Origin: Neoalteromonas arenosi
GTDB taxonomy: Bacteria > Pseudomonadota > Gammaproteobacteria > Enterobacterales > Alteromonadaceae
Length of the DNA stretch: 64,000 nt
Assembly (NCBI RefSeq): GCF_030362855.1
Contig: NZ_JAUCBP010000013.1
Coordinates: forward strand, 62,001 to 126,000
Reading direction: 5' to 3'
Made by a program: the position numbers and the translations under genes
The notes under the pieces: model-generated
The model's input: only the letters and a program-made list of their open reading frames with translations
Databases searched by the model: none
Told to the model about the DNA's origin: nothing
Part shown: positions 56,444-64,000 of the stretch, piece by piece
How positions within the stretch are numbered: position 1 is the stretch's first letter
Layout of the letters: each line of letters begins with the position of its first letter

Positions 56444-56812
56444 ATGAACGCAGCTGAAGTCGCCAAGCGCGCTGGAATTGGCAAAGATACTTTGCGTTAT
56501 TACGAGAAGATCGGGTTAATCAGCCCGCCACCGCGCAGTGCTAATGGTTATCGAGCGTACAATCCTGCGGTGTTGGATGAGCTCAGGTTTATCAAACTCG
56601 GACAGTCAGTCGGCTTTACCCTCAGCGAAATAAAACCGGCAATACCTTTTGTTCGCGACCCTAGGCCAGGCTGTCCGTTGCTGACTAAGGCATTAGTGGC
56701 GCAGGTTGAACGGGTCGATGAGAAAATTGCCGAATTGGAACAAGCAAAGATTACCTTGCAGCGCTGGTTAACAAAACTAGCCAGCCAACAAGTTTCTAAT
56801 TCTGGTGCGTAG
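56444..56812 (+). CDS. MerR family transcriptional regulator
   Basis: A 122-aa regulator with the MerR winged helix: AAEVAKRAGIGKDTLRYYEK followed by IGLISPPPRSANGYRAY (about residues 3-39), then a long dimerisation helix (VERVDEKIAELEQAKITLQRWL). One Cys lies in RPGCPLL (about residue 84) where metal or thiol sensors have their effector Cys, but the C-terminal metal loop of CueR/ZntR is missing, which points to an NmlR/AdhR-like electrophile sensor. ATG 56444 follows AGAGGATTG. It is divergent from the hydrolase it probably controls. Confidence 0.88.
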   Translation: MNAAEVAKRAGIGKDTLRYYEKIGLISPPPRSANGYRAYNPAVLDELRFIKLGQSVGFTLSEIKPAIPFVRDPRPGCPLLTKALVAQVERVDEKIAELEQAKITLQRWLTKLASQQVSNSGA

Positions 56813-57352
56813 CGCTGGAAGGGTCGATTGTTCAAACCATGCATAACGCTTCAACCAGCGATTATTGCGGCCAGAGGGGTGAGGCAGGGCAATACAGTTT
56901 TGGTTGAGTAGCGCTTCGTAGTCTTGCACGGCAGCGGTTAGGGTTGCATATTGCGGCAGATAGTTTTGCTGTGCATAACGGCCGAGATAAATTGTAAGCG
57001 ATGCATTAGAGAGCGATAAAAAGTGCGGGTGCCATTGCGGAGCACAGGCTTTCAGTGGTGGTGCATCAGCGCCATTTTTATAACCGGGAAAACAAAAGCT
57101 CATTGGCAACACGTTCACCAATTGCTGTTGATAGAACTGCGATTCACTTAGCCCCAGCCACCGCCGCAAACGCTTACCTGAAGCATCCAGCCAAGCGATA
57201 TTCTTATCATGAGCAACTTTACCTGGCGCTTGACTAATCAAATTGATGACAGCCTTATCGCAAAACATAAAAATTGGTCGGGGGGATTGAGGCAGCTCGC
57301 TCTGACACAAGGTACATTGCCGTGCTTGTGTCACGAGTTCATGTGTCTTCAC
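56777..57352 (-). CDS. Uracil-DNA glycosylase family protein
   Basis: A 191-aa protein of the uracil-DNA glycosylase fold. Motif 1 is ISQAPGKVAHDKNIAW (about residues 38-53, GQAPG-like) and motif 2 is LPHPSGRNNRW (about 156-166). Two N-terminal Cys (CTLC, residues 14-17) are present, but I do not see the full four-Cys iron-sulfur set of family 4. Probably removes uracil or related bases. It overlaps the 3' end of merR by 36 bases. Confidence 0.82.
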   Translation of the reverse strand: MKTHELVTQARQCTLCQSELPQSPRPIFMFCDKAVINLISQAPGKVAHDKNIAWLDASGKRLRRWLGLSESQFYQQQLVNVLPMSFCFPGYKNGADAPPLKACAPQWHPHFLSLSNASLTIYLGRYAQQNYLPQYATLTAAVQDYEALLNQNCIALPHPSGRNNRWLKRYAWFEQSTLPALRTRIRNLLAG

Positions 57353-57443
57353 TGTAAAAACCTGAGGAAAATGCCATGCGAGAATATCTTTGCACGTTAT
57401 TCGTTGATAGGCTATTAATCATAAACAACATTGTAGTTCGCAA

Positions 57444-57854
57444 GTGAGCAAATTCTTGTTTGATTTCAATACACTTATCATTGACGACAGTGAGATCGAC
57501 CGCTACATTCTCGCCCGTCAGCTCAAGCAGCTGGGAATTTCTCAGATCGCAGAGCACGCCAGTGCTAAATCTGCCAAAGACTACCTTGTTGCGCTACGAG
57601 AGCAACAGGCGGGAGTGTTTCCGAAGCTGTTAATTGTCGATATGCATATGCCACTGATGGGGGGCGTGGAGCTGCTTCGCGACCTTCGGCCGTGGTTTGA
57701 TAGCGGCCCTCTGCAATCCGCACAAGTATTGATGTACTCAGCCAGCGAGGCCCCTGAAGAGCAAGCCGAAGCGATGGCTTTGCCGATGGTTAAAGGTTTT
57801 TTGGTAAAAGGCGCAAGTATCGAGCAACTTCAGCAGTCTTTGTCTAAGCTATAA
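57444..57854 (+). CDS. Single-domain response regulator
   Basis: A 136-aa CheY-like receiver domain with no output domain. The acidic pair is IDDSE (about residues 12-16), the phospho-acceptor Asp is in LIVDMHMP (about 61), and the Lys in FLVKGAS (about 118). The Ser in YSAS serves as the conserved Thr/Ser. It is followed after 26 bases by a soluble hybrid-type kinase gene, its probable partner. Start is GTG at 57444. Confidence 0.88.
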   Translation: MSKFLFDFNTLIIDDSEIDRYILARQLKQLGISQIAEHASAKSAKDYLVALREQQAGVFPKLLIVDMHMPLMGGVELLRDLRPWFDSGPLQSAQVLMYSASEAPEEQAEAMALPMVKGFLVKGASIEQLQQSLSKL

Positions 57855-57880
57855 CACGTAGTTAAACACTTTGGAATCTC

Positions 57881-59440
57881 ATGCAAAAACCAGCATTACC
57901 CGACAATGAAGTAGAGCGCTTAGCGGCCCTCCAGTCATATAACATCATGGACAGTGACGCCGATCCTGTGCTTGATGATTTGACCGACATAATCGCTGAG
58001 TTATGTAATGTCCCCATTGCGCTGGTGAGCTTGGTTGATGATCACCGCCAATGGTTCAAAGCTGCATGTGGCTTAAACGCTGAGCAAACCGATAAAGATA
58101 TCGCATTTTGTGCCCATGCTATTCACGGTGATGATATTTTTGAGGTGAGTAATGCGTTAGACGATCCGCGCTTTCACGACAATCCGTTAGTTACTGGTGA
58201 TCCACATATTCGCTTCTATGCCGGAATGCCACTGATCACCGAAGATAACTTCGCCTTAGGCACACTGTGTGTTATTGACACTAAGCCGCGCATTTTGACC
58301 GACAAGCAGCGCCAATTTTTGCGTTCTTTGGCAGGCGAAGTGGTGACGCGTTTTGAGCTGGAGCGAAAAAACCGTCAGCTAATGCAGGCGCAACAGCTGC
58401 AGCGCTTAATCTCTGACACCAACCAAGACTACATTTTTGTAAAAGATGAGGATTTTCGCATCGTTTTCGCCAACAAAGCCTTTATGACTTTGTATCCGGA
58501 AAATATGCAAGACAAGATCATTGGCTACACGACCGTTGAGGATTATAAGCCGGAAGAGGCTGAGCAATTTCTTGCCGATGACCGCTATGCGTTTGCTAAT
58601 GGTCGTATAGAACGTTTTGAAACTATAGTTTTTCCAGATGGCGCTACTCGTACATTATTTACCACCAAGCTGCGGTTTAAGGATACTGAGAATGCCAACT
58701 ACATCTTGGGCGTTGCACGAGATGTCACCGAGCGTGAAGCACTCATCGATTCGCTTAAAAAGTCGAATGCGGACTTAGATGAATTTGCTTACGTGGCGTC
58801 ACATGATTTGCGTTCACCTTTGACCGCTATTCGGCGCTTGATTGAATGGGTGAAAGACGATGCAGTAGGTAAGTTAGACCCTGAATCACTGCGTCATATT
58901 GAAATGATCGAGACTCGTGCGGATCGGATGAATCGACTCCTCTCTGACTTATTACAATATTCTCAAGTAGGGCGTCAGCAACACGAAGCTGAAACACTTG
59001 AATTGGAATCAATTGTGGCCGACTGTGTGCAATTAATCGATGTTCCGGCGGGTTTTTCAGTAACGGCTGTTAATCAGGCGCTTTTACTGCCCAAATTCCC
59101 ACTTGAACTGGTACTGACGAACCTCATTTCCAATGCCATCAAACACCACGACAAGGCGACGGGCAATATTGCTGTCGATTGCCAAGAGTTGGAGGCGAGC
59201 TATGCCATTCAGGTCAGTGACGATGGTCCGGGCATTGCACCAGAACATCGCCAAAAAGTGTTTGAAAAATTCACACGCTTACAATCGGAAGACCAAGTTG
59301 TGGGTAGTGGTTTGGGACTCGCGATGGTCGTCAAAATGGTCGAACACTACGGTGGCTCGATTGCCATCGAGGATAATGCACCGCGCGGCTGCACATTTAT
59401 TATTCAGTGGCCGAAGACTCATTCAGTCCGCGACCACTAA
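57881..59440 (+). CDS. Soluble GAF-PAS sensor histidine kinase
   Basis: A 519-aa cytoplasmic kinase without membrane helices. A GAF domain (about residues 25-165, with SLVDDHRQWFKAACGL and FYAGMPLI) is followed by a PAS domain (about 175-290), the His phospho-acceptor region ASHDLRSPLTAIRR (about 307-320) and an ATPase domain with NLISNAIKHH, DDGPGIAPEH and GSGLGLAMV. Architecture resembles kinases that sense internal small molecules or redox. It pairs with the single-domain response regulator just upstream. Confidence 0.92.
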   Translation: MQKPALPDNEVERLAALQSYNIMDSDADPVLDDLTDIIAELCNVPIALVSLVDDHRQWFKAACGLNAEQTDKDIAFCAHAIHGDDIFEVSNALDDPRFHDNPLVTGDPHIRFYAGMPLITEDNFALGTLCVIDTKPRILTDKQRQFLRSLAGEVVTRFELERKNRQLMQAQQLQRLISDTNQDYIFVKDEDFRIVFANKAFMTLYPENMQDKIIGYTTVEDYKPEEAEQFLADDRYAFANGRIERFETIVFPDGATRTLFTTKLRFKDTENANYILGVARDVTEREALIDSLKKSNADLDEFAYVASHDLRSPLTAIRRLIEWVKDDAVGKLDPESLRHIEMIETRADRMNRLLSDLLQYSQVGRQQHEAETLELESIVADCVQLIDVPAGFSVTAVNQALLLPKFPLELVLTNLISNAIKHHDKATGNIAVDCQELEASYAIQVSDDGPGIAPEHRQKVFEKFTRLQSEDQVVGSGLGLAMVVKMVEHYGGSIAIEDNAPRGCTFIIQWPKTHSVRDH

Positions 59441-59456
59441 ATTTTCATTTTAAGAG

Positions 59457-62400
59457 TTAATGAACCACATCAGCAGGTTTTGGTGAGCTTGGCAATGGCT
59501 CAGCGTCCATCGCGGGTATGGGTTCTTGCTGCATTTTTTGTTGCAGCAAATCAATGGCTGCTTGCAACTGGGCATCTTCGCCGTTAAACGTCGCATGTGG
59601 CGGATTACTCACTTCAATATCGGGCGCCACACCACTACCCTCCACAATCCAGCGGCCATCCATTGCGAACACCGGATATTCAGCAACCCGTGAAATGCCA
59701 TTGTCGACGACGCGATTACGCCCAGACAACCACACCCCAGCACCTGCCGTTTGCTTGCCAATAACGGTACCTAGGTCGAGGGCTTTTATACCCGCCGTAA
59801 AAGTTTCACCATCAGAGTAAGTAAACTCATCGGCTAACACCACTAAATGGCCCCGGAAAGTCTGTTGCATATTAGTGGATTGTTCACCATTTGGCGTTTG
59901 CCAGAACATCCAAGCACGCTTGAGTAACTTTTCCAGAATCCATGCATCTACGTTGCCGCCGCGGTTGCGACGTACATCGATAATAAGGCCAGCTTTTTGG
60001 TATTGAGCGTAGAATTCACGTGCAAAGCTAGCTACGTCCCGGCCCCCCATAGCGTAGAGGTGCAGGTAACCAATATCATCGTTTGCGTCGGCAACTTTGG
60101 CGCCATTGTGTTGTACCCAATCGTTATAGCGCAGCATAAAATCAGTGTTTGCACTGACGGGTTTGACTACCGTCTGATGGGACTGGCTATCACGAGCGAT
60201 AGTCAACAGAACTTGCTGGCCGGCTTGATTGCGCAGGCTCTTTACCAAGCCCGCTGTATTGCTTATAGGCATACCATTCACATGAGTGATGACATCGCCA
60301 ATTACCACGTCAACACCCGGTTTATTGAGTGGTGATGCTTGCGCTGGAAGCTCTGGATCGTGGCGGTAAATGTGTGTCACTTCAACGCCCTCATCAGCAT
60401 CTGCAAAGGTACCGCCCAAGCTAGCCGCTTTGGGTTTGTTCGGGTCATCCGGTGTATCACCACCTCGTACTTGTGAGTGCAGCGCATTGAGCTCGCCCAT
60501 CATTTGCTCAAAAATATCATTGAGCTCATGGCGGTCAGTCAGTCGTGCAAGTAATGGCGAGTATTTGCTGTACACTTGCTGCCAATCCAAACCGCGCATA
60601 TTGGCGTCGAATAGTGAGTCGCGTTGCATTAACCAGGTATCGCGGAAAATCTGCTGCCACTCTTGCTGCGGTAAAATCGCCAACTTCCATTGCTTCGTTT
60701 GCAGTTTTGCATCTTTACTATCAGCGGGGAATTTTGCGCCCGCGCTAACAATAAATTGATTGTCGTTGTTACCGCCAGCTTTGCGTACAAACAGGCTTTT
60801 GCCTTCACTGCCCAATTGATAATCAGCAACATTATCGGTAAAGGTTTCAAGTTTAGTCTTGGGTTTTATCGCGATGGACTTTAGGGCTGGTTTTTGATTT
60901 GGTTCAAGCACCTGATCAATTACATAAAGAAAGCTGTCGTTGACCGCTAGCTTGGTATAATTCCCCGCTGGCACAGGTACTTGCCACAAACGCTCATTCA
61001 AGCCCGACCAATCGATTGTTACAGCGGTTGCATTATCGTCTGCCGCGCTCTCCTCGCTTGCACTGTTATCGTCGGTAGCCCCTGTCAATTCTGTCGGCGG
61101 TTGAAATGGGAACTGTGCATTTGCGTTTAATGCTAATGCATATATCAGTGTGCGTCGGTCAAATAGGGTGCCCATATTCCGATCTCCCCACGGTGAAGAT
61201 GGCGTGGCATTGAACTCGCGATTCGACAGAAAGTACAACCATTGTCCGTCAGGGCTAAACGCCGGAGAGAATGACTCATACTTTTCACTGGTCAAAACGG
61301 CCTTGCGCTGCTCGGCGACCGAATATAGCAAAATACTCGGACGTTCAGACGTGCGTCGGTTGTGGGTTATGGCTAGCATTTGGCTATCAGCTGACCAAGT
61401 GAGACTAGCAATTTCTGCGATGCCAGTATTGTTATCAAGGACATTGCGATTTTCACCCGTGGCTAAATTTAACAACCAAAGGTTACCCTGCTTGTCGTCA
61501 TGCGCGATGTACTGACCATCCGGCGATGGATAAATATTCCAGCGGAAACCTACGGCATCATTGGTCAACTGTGTTGCATTGGGTGAGCCGTCAGCGGCAT
61601 ATTGCCATATTTCCATTTCACCGCTGGCATCGTTGAGCGCGTACACCCATTTACCATCATGGCTTAAAATTGCTTGGCGCGTGCGCGATGTTGGGTCGGT
61701 GGCGATTTCAACTAGACGCTGGGAATCAGTACTGGCGACTGCGACGCGACCGCGAGCAGTGATGGTGACTTTCTCGACTGCGCTGGTGTAGCGCGCTGAA
61801 TTGAGATACTTAAGTGGCTGATTCACCCAGCGCTCACGCAGTTGGGGAAAATCGGAGACCAGCGAAACCTCTACGGTGGATACGCGGTTTGTTGCGAGAT
61901 CGAGGATTTTCAAATCGGCACCGTGCTGGAAAATAATACGGCCCTTATTGAGCATGGCATCACGCACTGCCCATTCAGAAAACTGGGTGATTTGTTGCTG
62001 ATCACTGCCATCTGTCGACATCGACCATATATTATCCATGCCGCTCTGATTACTGACGAAAAATAGCATGTTATCGGCAATCATGGGTTCGCGGACTGAG
62101 CCTGCATGGGTGGCGGTGAGTGGCTCGGCTTCACGGTTCTGATTTAACCGGAAGCGCCAAATCTCGCCCGTGGCGCCACCGTTGTATTGATGGGCATTGT
62201 CAGTTGAAATTTGTAAACCAAACTGCGTGAAGTAAAGTGCGTTACCGGCGTTATTGATGCGTCCCTCTACCGCATCCGAGAGCGGGAGTGTGCGGCTATT
62301 TAGCGTAGTCGGATCGACGACTTTGAGCACCCAGCTTCCCGTAGGCCCTACCCGACTGTTGGTTGCGTAGACAATGCCTTCAGCGTGCCACTGATGTAGC

Positions 62401-62720
62401 TTTACGCTGCTATTTTCAAAGCTCACACGGGTGGCGACACCGCCAGACATTGGCATTACATACACTTCGGTAGTTCCCGAATAATTCGCCGCAAATGCAA
62501 TCATACTGCCATCAGGCGATATAACTGCGCTGTGCTCTTCGGCAGGGTGAGTCGTCAAGCGCATGGCGGTGGGGTTATCTAATGATACTCGCCAGATATC
62601 GCCTTCAGCGGTAAATATCACCGTATTGCCATGCAAGCTGGGTTGCCGATAATAGCCTGGCGCAGCAATGGCTGTACCGGCTAATAAAAACGTTAAGAAC
62701 ACACACAGTCGAGTCGTCAT
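59457..62720 (-). CDS. Tricorn protease-like S41 peptidase
   Basis: A 1087-aa exported protein; signal peptide ends AIAA. The N-terminal half holds beta-propeller repeats of the TolB/WD-like type (ISPDGSMIAF, PSPDGQYIAHD, FSPDGQWLYFL). Then come a tricorn core domain, a PDZ domain (about residues 770-850) and the S41 catalytic domain with the nucleophile Ser in FTYSDGETFTAGI (about 955-967) and a late GSGVAPDIEV. It is probably a periplasmic peptidase that degrades oligopeptides. Family members in bacteria are often of this size. Confidence 0.92.
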   Translation of the reverse strand: MTTRLCVFLTFLLAGTAIAAPGYYRQPSLHGNTVIFTAEGDIWRVSLDNPTAMRLTTHPAEEHSAVISPDGSMIAFAANYSGTTEVYVMPMSGGVATRVSFENSSVKLHQWHAEGIVYATNSRVGPTGSWVLKVVDPTTLNSRTLPLSDAVEGRINNAGNALYFTQFGLQISTDNAHQYNGGATGEIWRFRLNQNREAEPLTATHAGSVREPMIADNMLFFVSNQSGMDNIWSMSTDGSDQQQITQFSEWAVRDAMLNKGRIIFQHGADLKILDLATNRVSTVEVSLVSDFPQLRERWVNQPLKYLNSARYTSAVEKVTITARGRVAVASTDSQRLVEIATDPTSRTRQAILSHDGKWVYALNDASGEMEIWQYAADGSPNATQLTNDAVGFRWNIYPSPDGQYIAHDDKQGNLWLLNLATGENRNVLDNNTGIAEIASLTWSADSQMLAITHNRRTSERPSILLYSVAEQRKAVLTSEKYESFSPAFSPDGQWLYFLSNREFNATPSSPWGDRNMGTLFDRRTLIYALALNANAQFPFQPPTELTGATDDNSASEESAADDNATAVTIDWSGLNERLWQVPVPAGNYTKLAVNDSFLYVIDQVLEPNQKPALKSIAIKPKTKLETFTDNVADYQLGSEGKSLFVRKAGGNNDNQFIVSAGAKFPADSKDAKLQTKQWKLAILPQQEWQQIFRDTWLMQRDSLFDANMRGLDWQQVYSKYSPLLARLTDRHELNDIFEQMMGELNALHSQVRGGDTPDDPNKPKAASLGGTFADADEGVEVTHIYRHDPELPAQASPLNKPGVDVVIGDVITHVNGMPISNTAGLVKSLRNQAGQQVLLTIARDSQSHQTVVKPVSANTDFMLRYNDWVQHNGAKVADANDDIGYLHLYAMGGRDVASFAREFYAQYQKAGLIIDVRRNRGGNVDAWILEKLLKRAWMFWQTPNGEQSTNMQQTFRGHLVVLADEFTYSDGETFTAGIKALDLGTVIGKQTAGAGVWLSGRNRVVDNGISRVAEYPVFAMDGRWIVEGSGVAPDIEVSNPPHATFNGEDAQLQAAIDLLQQKMQQEPIPAMDAEPLPSSPKPADVVH

Positions 62721-62885
62721 ATAAATCCACCTTACACATTGAGGTTTTGCTGCGAAGGGTACTATGGCGAAATTCGCGTTAGAAGTGTAGTAACTTATCG
62801 ACAGAGTGCAGATTGTTGAGACAGACTTTTGTTGCAGAGATACTGCCGATTTATGAAAGAGTGCGACTGCAGCCTAGCCGTTTAA

Positions 62886-63821
62886 TTATTGCAAAGCGAC
62901 ATAATCGATAGCGAATTGCTCTCCTTGCGCCTTATCGCTTAAGAAAAAATCAATCCGAGCAACCTCACCAAGATTCAGTAAGCGACTTTTAGGCGCGTTT
63001 TCTATTTCCGTCAAAGGGATTATTAGTTCGTTGCTACCAGGAGAAAGGGTAAAACCACCATTATAACGTTCATCGTAATGATGCACGCCTACCTCATGCA
63101 TTCGATCGGTAATTTTTACAGTCACTCTAATAGGCGAGGCGTTAGGGTTTTCCAAACGAATAATTAAATGTTCATACCCCTGCCAGTTCATCGGGAAATC
63201 ACGAAAAAATACGCCGGAAAAATGCCGATCAGCAGTGGTGAATACGTTGAGCTTACCGGGAGTATATTCGATTAACGCATAGTTACCTTGCCAGCTAGAG
63301 GCTTCAAACGAATAGTCAAAGCTGGCCAAAATTGGCGCGTTGATTTGAAAATAAGCTTGCAATGCGACTAATTTAGCAAGGGCAAAACGCTCGTATACAA
63401 AAACTGCGACGATTACGAAAAACATCATACCCGCGAGTTTTTTATCGCTAGGTGTACTGACGTACAAACGCCAACGCAAAGTAATTGCCAACCCCATACC
63501 AATAAAGTTACGCAGTATGTCAGCCCATTGAAACGCGCGTCCGACTGTATCTTGAATGCCTTCGATTGCGATGCTGGCCAGGGCTGTTATGAATAATAAG
63601 AATAAACTGCGCCTAGCTACATGGCCTGAAATGAGTGGAAAGAGCACCCATCCAACAATGAAAAACACACCGATATGTGCACCATCAAGTAATTCATTGA
63701 TAAACGGTGAGCCCACACTTTGGATGCGGACAAAAAACAGCGGCAAAAAACACACTGCTACCAAGCCATAGCGGATTAGTTTGGCTCTTCGCGACTGGCT
63801 TCTTAGTGCTTTAAGGACCAA
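62886..63821 (-). CDS. VanZ-like membrane protein fused to a periplasmic beta-sandwich domain
   Basis: A 311-aa protein. Residues about 15-150 form a VanZ-like region with five hydrophobic helices and motifs ELLDGAHIGVFFIVGWVLFP and ADILRNFIGMGLA. The C-terminal part (about 160-311) is beta-rich (WQGYEHLIIRLENP, VTVKITDRM, IDFFLSDKAQGEQFAIDYVAL) and looks like a carbohydrate-binding CIA30-like sandwich exposed to the periplasm. Function unknown. The glycopeptide resistance role of VanZ is not implied. Confidence 0.75.
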   Translation of the reverse strand: MVLKALRSQSRRAKLIRYGLVAVCFLPLFFVRIQSVGSPFINELLDGAHIGVFFIVGWVLFPLISGHVARRSLFLLFITALASIAIEGIQDTVGRAFQWADILRNFIGMGLAITLRWRLYVSTPSDKKLAGMMFFVIVAVFVYERFALAKLVALQAYFQINAPILASFDYSFEASSWQGNYALIEYTPGKLNVFTTADRHFSGVFFRDFPMNWQGYEHLIIRLENPNASPIRVTVKITDRMHEVGVHHYDERYNGGFTLSPGSNELIIPLTEIENAPKSRLLNLGEVARIDFFLSDKAQGEQFAIDYVALQ

Positions 63822-63894
63822 TTTATTTCTCGACCGTGGATATTAAACAAGACTGTCTCATTTTTGCCTTTTTAATTGCAAGCTTAACATTTCC

Positions 63895-64000
63895 CTAATG
63901 TATGGACCTTACGGTGATATTGGTACTGCTACTGCGACCGAGATCGTCACTTACGTGTAATTCATAAACACCCGGTTTGGCATCCCAAACTAGAGGCTGC
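63895..64000 (-). CDS. pbpC: C-terminal end of a probable penicillin-binding protein 1C (5' part outside window)
   Basis: The last 34 codons of a minus-strand gene, ending in TAG at 63895-63897. The translation (PLVWDAKPGVYELHVSDDLG then RSSSTNITVR) matches the closing strands of the C-terminal beta domain of PbpC, in which the sequence ends with a GRS/A-x-V-x-V pattern. Only this piece is visible, so the name rests on a short match. It is the gene upstream of the VanZ protein gene on the same strand. Confidence 0.55.
   Translation of the reverse strand, partial: QPLVWDAKPGVYELHVSDDLGRSSSTNITVRSIH

Noticed and set aside
60370-60759. 129-codon open frame on the plus strand
   Set aside because: Antisense to the tricorn-like protease gene, Ser-rich shadow composition, no ribosome site.
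1-64000. CRISPR arrays, tRNA/rRNA genes, insertion sequences, prophage
   Set aside because: No regular repeat-spacer arrays, no cloverleaf-like sequences recognised, and no transposase, integrase or phage structural proteins among the open frames.

Overview
The window reads as a chromosomal segment of a marine-type gammaproteobacterium of moderate GC. I infer this from gene families and gene order: caa3-type oxidase genes, a full gsp type II secretion operon, yheSTU/yheV, bioH-gntX(comF)-nfuA, nudE-cysQ-yrfG and hslR-hslO-pckA all occur together. Several of these sets are also neighbours in the 75-76 min region of E. coli. I see no rRNA, tRNA, CRISPR array, insertion sequence, integrase or prophage genes. 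Genus is not called.

Layout. 1-7834: cytochrome c oxidase structural and assembly genes (coxB end, coxA, ctaG, coxC, a small DUF2909 protein on the other strand, SURF1, a Sco-like membrane protein, ctaA, ctaB, SCO1), i.e. subunits, copper insertion and heme A synthesis. 7842-16077: an acetyltransferase, polysaccharide deacetylase, MATE exporter, nfuA, an exported M14 carboxypeptidase, comF/gntX and bioH. 16149-18648: a possible FliA-type promoter, a small flagellar-rod-like protein, a SprA-related HExxH-type protein, an RNA methyltransferase and yheV. 18811-20053: a DUF418 membrane protein gene broken by a one-base frameshift. 20177-27169: yheS, a TIGR02444 protein, yheT, yheU, a YceI protein, cysQ, nudE, yrfG and yjjX. 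27179-38433: gspC to gspN on the minus strand. 38525-42462: a sigma-32-like promoter ahead of hslR-hslO, then pckA with a clear terminator and a Rho-binding antiterminator homologue.

42463-44080 is the most unusual locus: two 20-bp repeated palindromic operators, a very divergent HipA-like protein with a disrupted catalytic loop, and a HipB-like HTH protein encoded after it (reverse of the usual order). 44077-52129: an HD-GYP protein, an alkyltransferase-like (Cys to Trp) DNA repair protein, an outer membrane barrel, a strictosidine-synthase-like protein, DUF1801 and HAD proteins, yebG with a LexA box, and a histidine kinase co-encoded with a solute-binding protein. 52262-56812: tyrosine catabolism genes (hppD, a VOC protein, a fumarylacetoacetase-like gene) with a divergent MarR regulator and operator cluster, then an alpha/beta hydrolase with a divergent MerR regulator and a perfect 18-bp palindrome. 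56777-64000: a uracil-DNA glycosylase, a response regulator plus soluble GAF-PAS kinase, a tricorn-like protease, a VanZ fusion protein and the end of a probable pbpC.

Regulatory calls (sigma factors, operators, LexA box, terminators) come from reading the bases by eye and are predictions.
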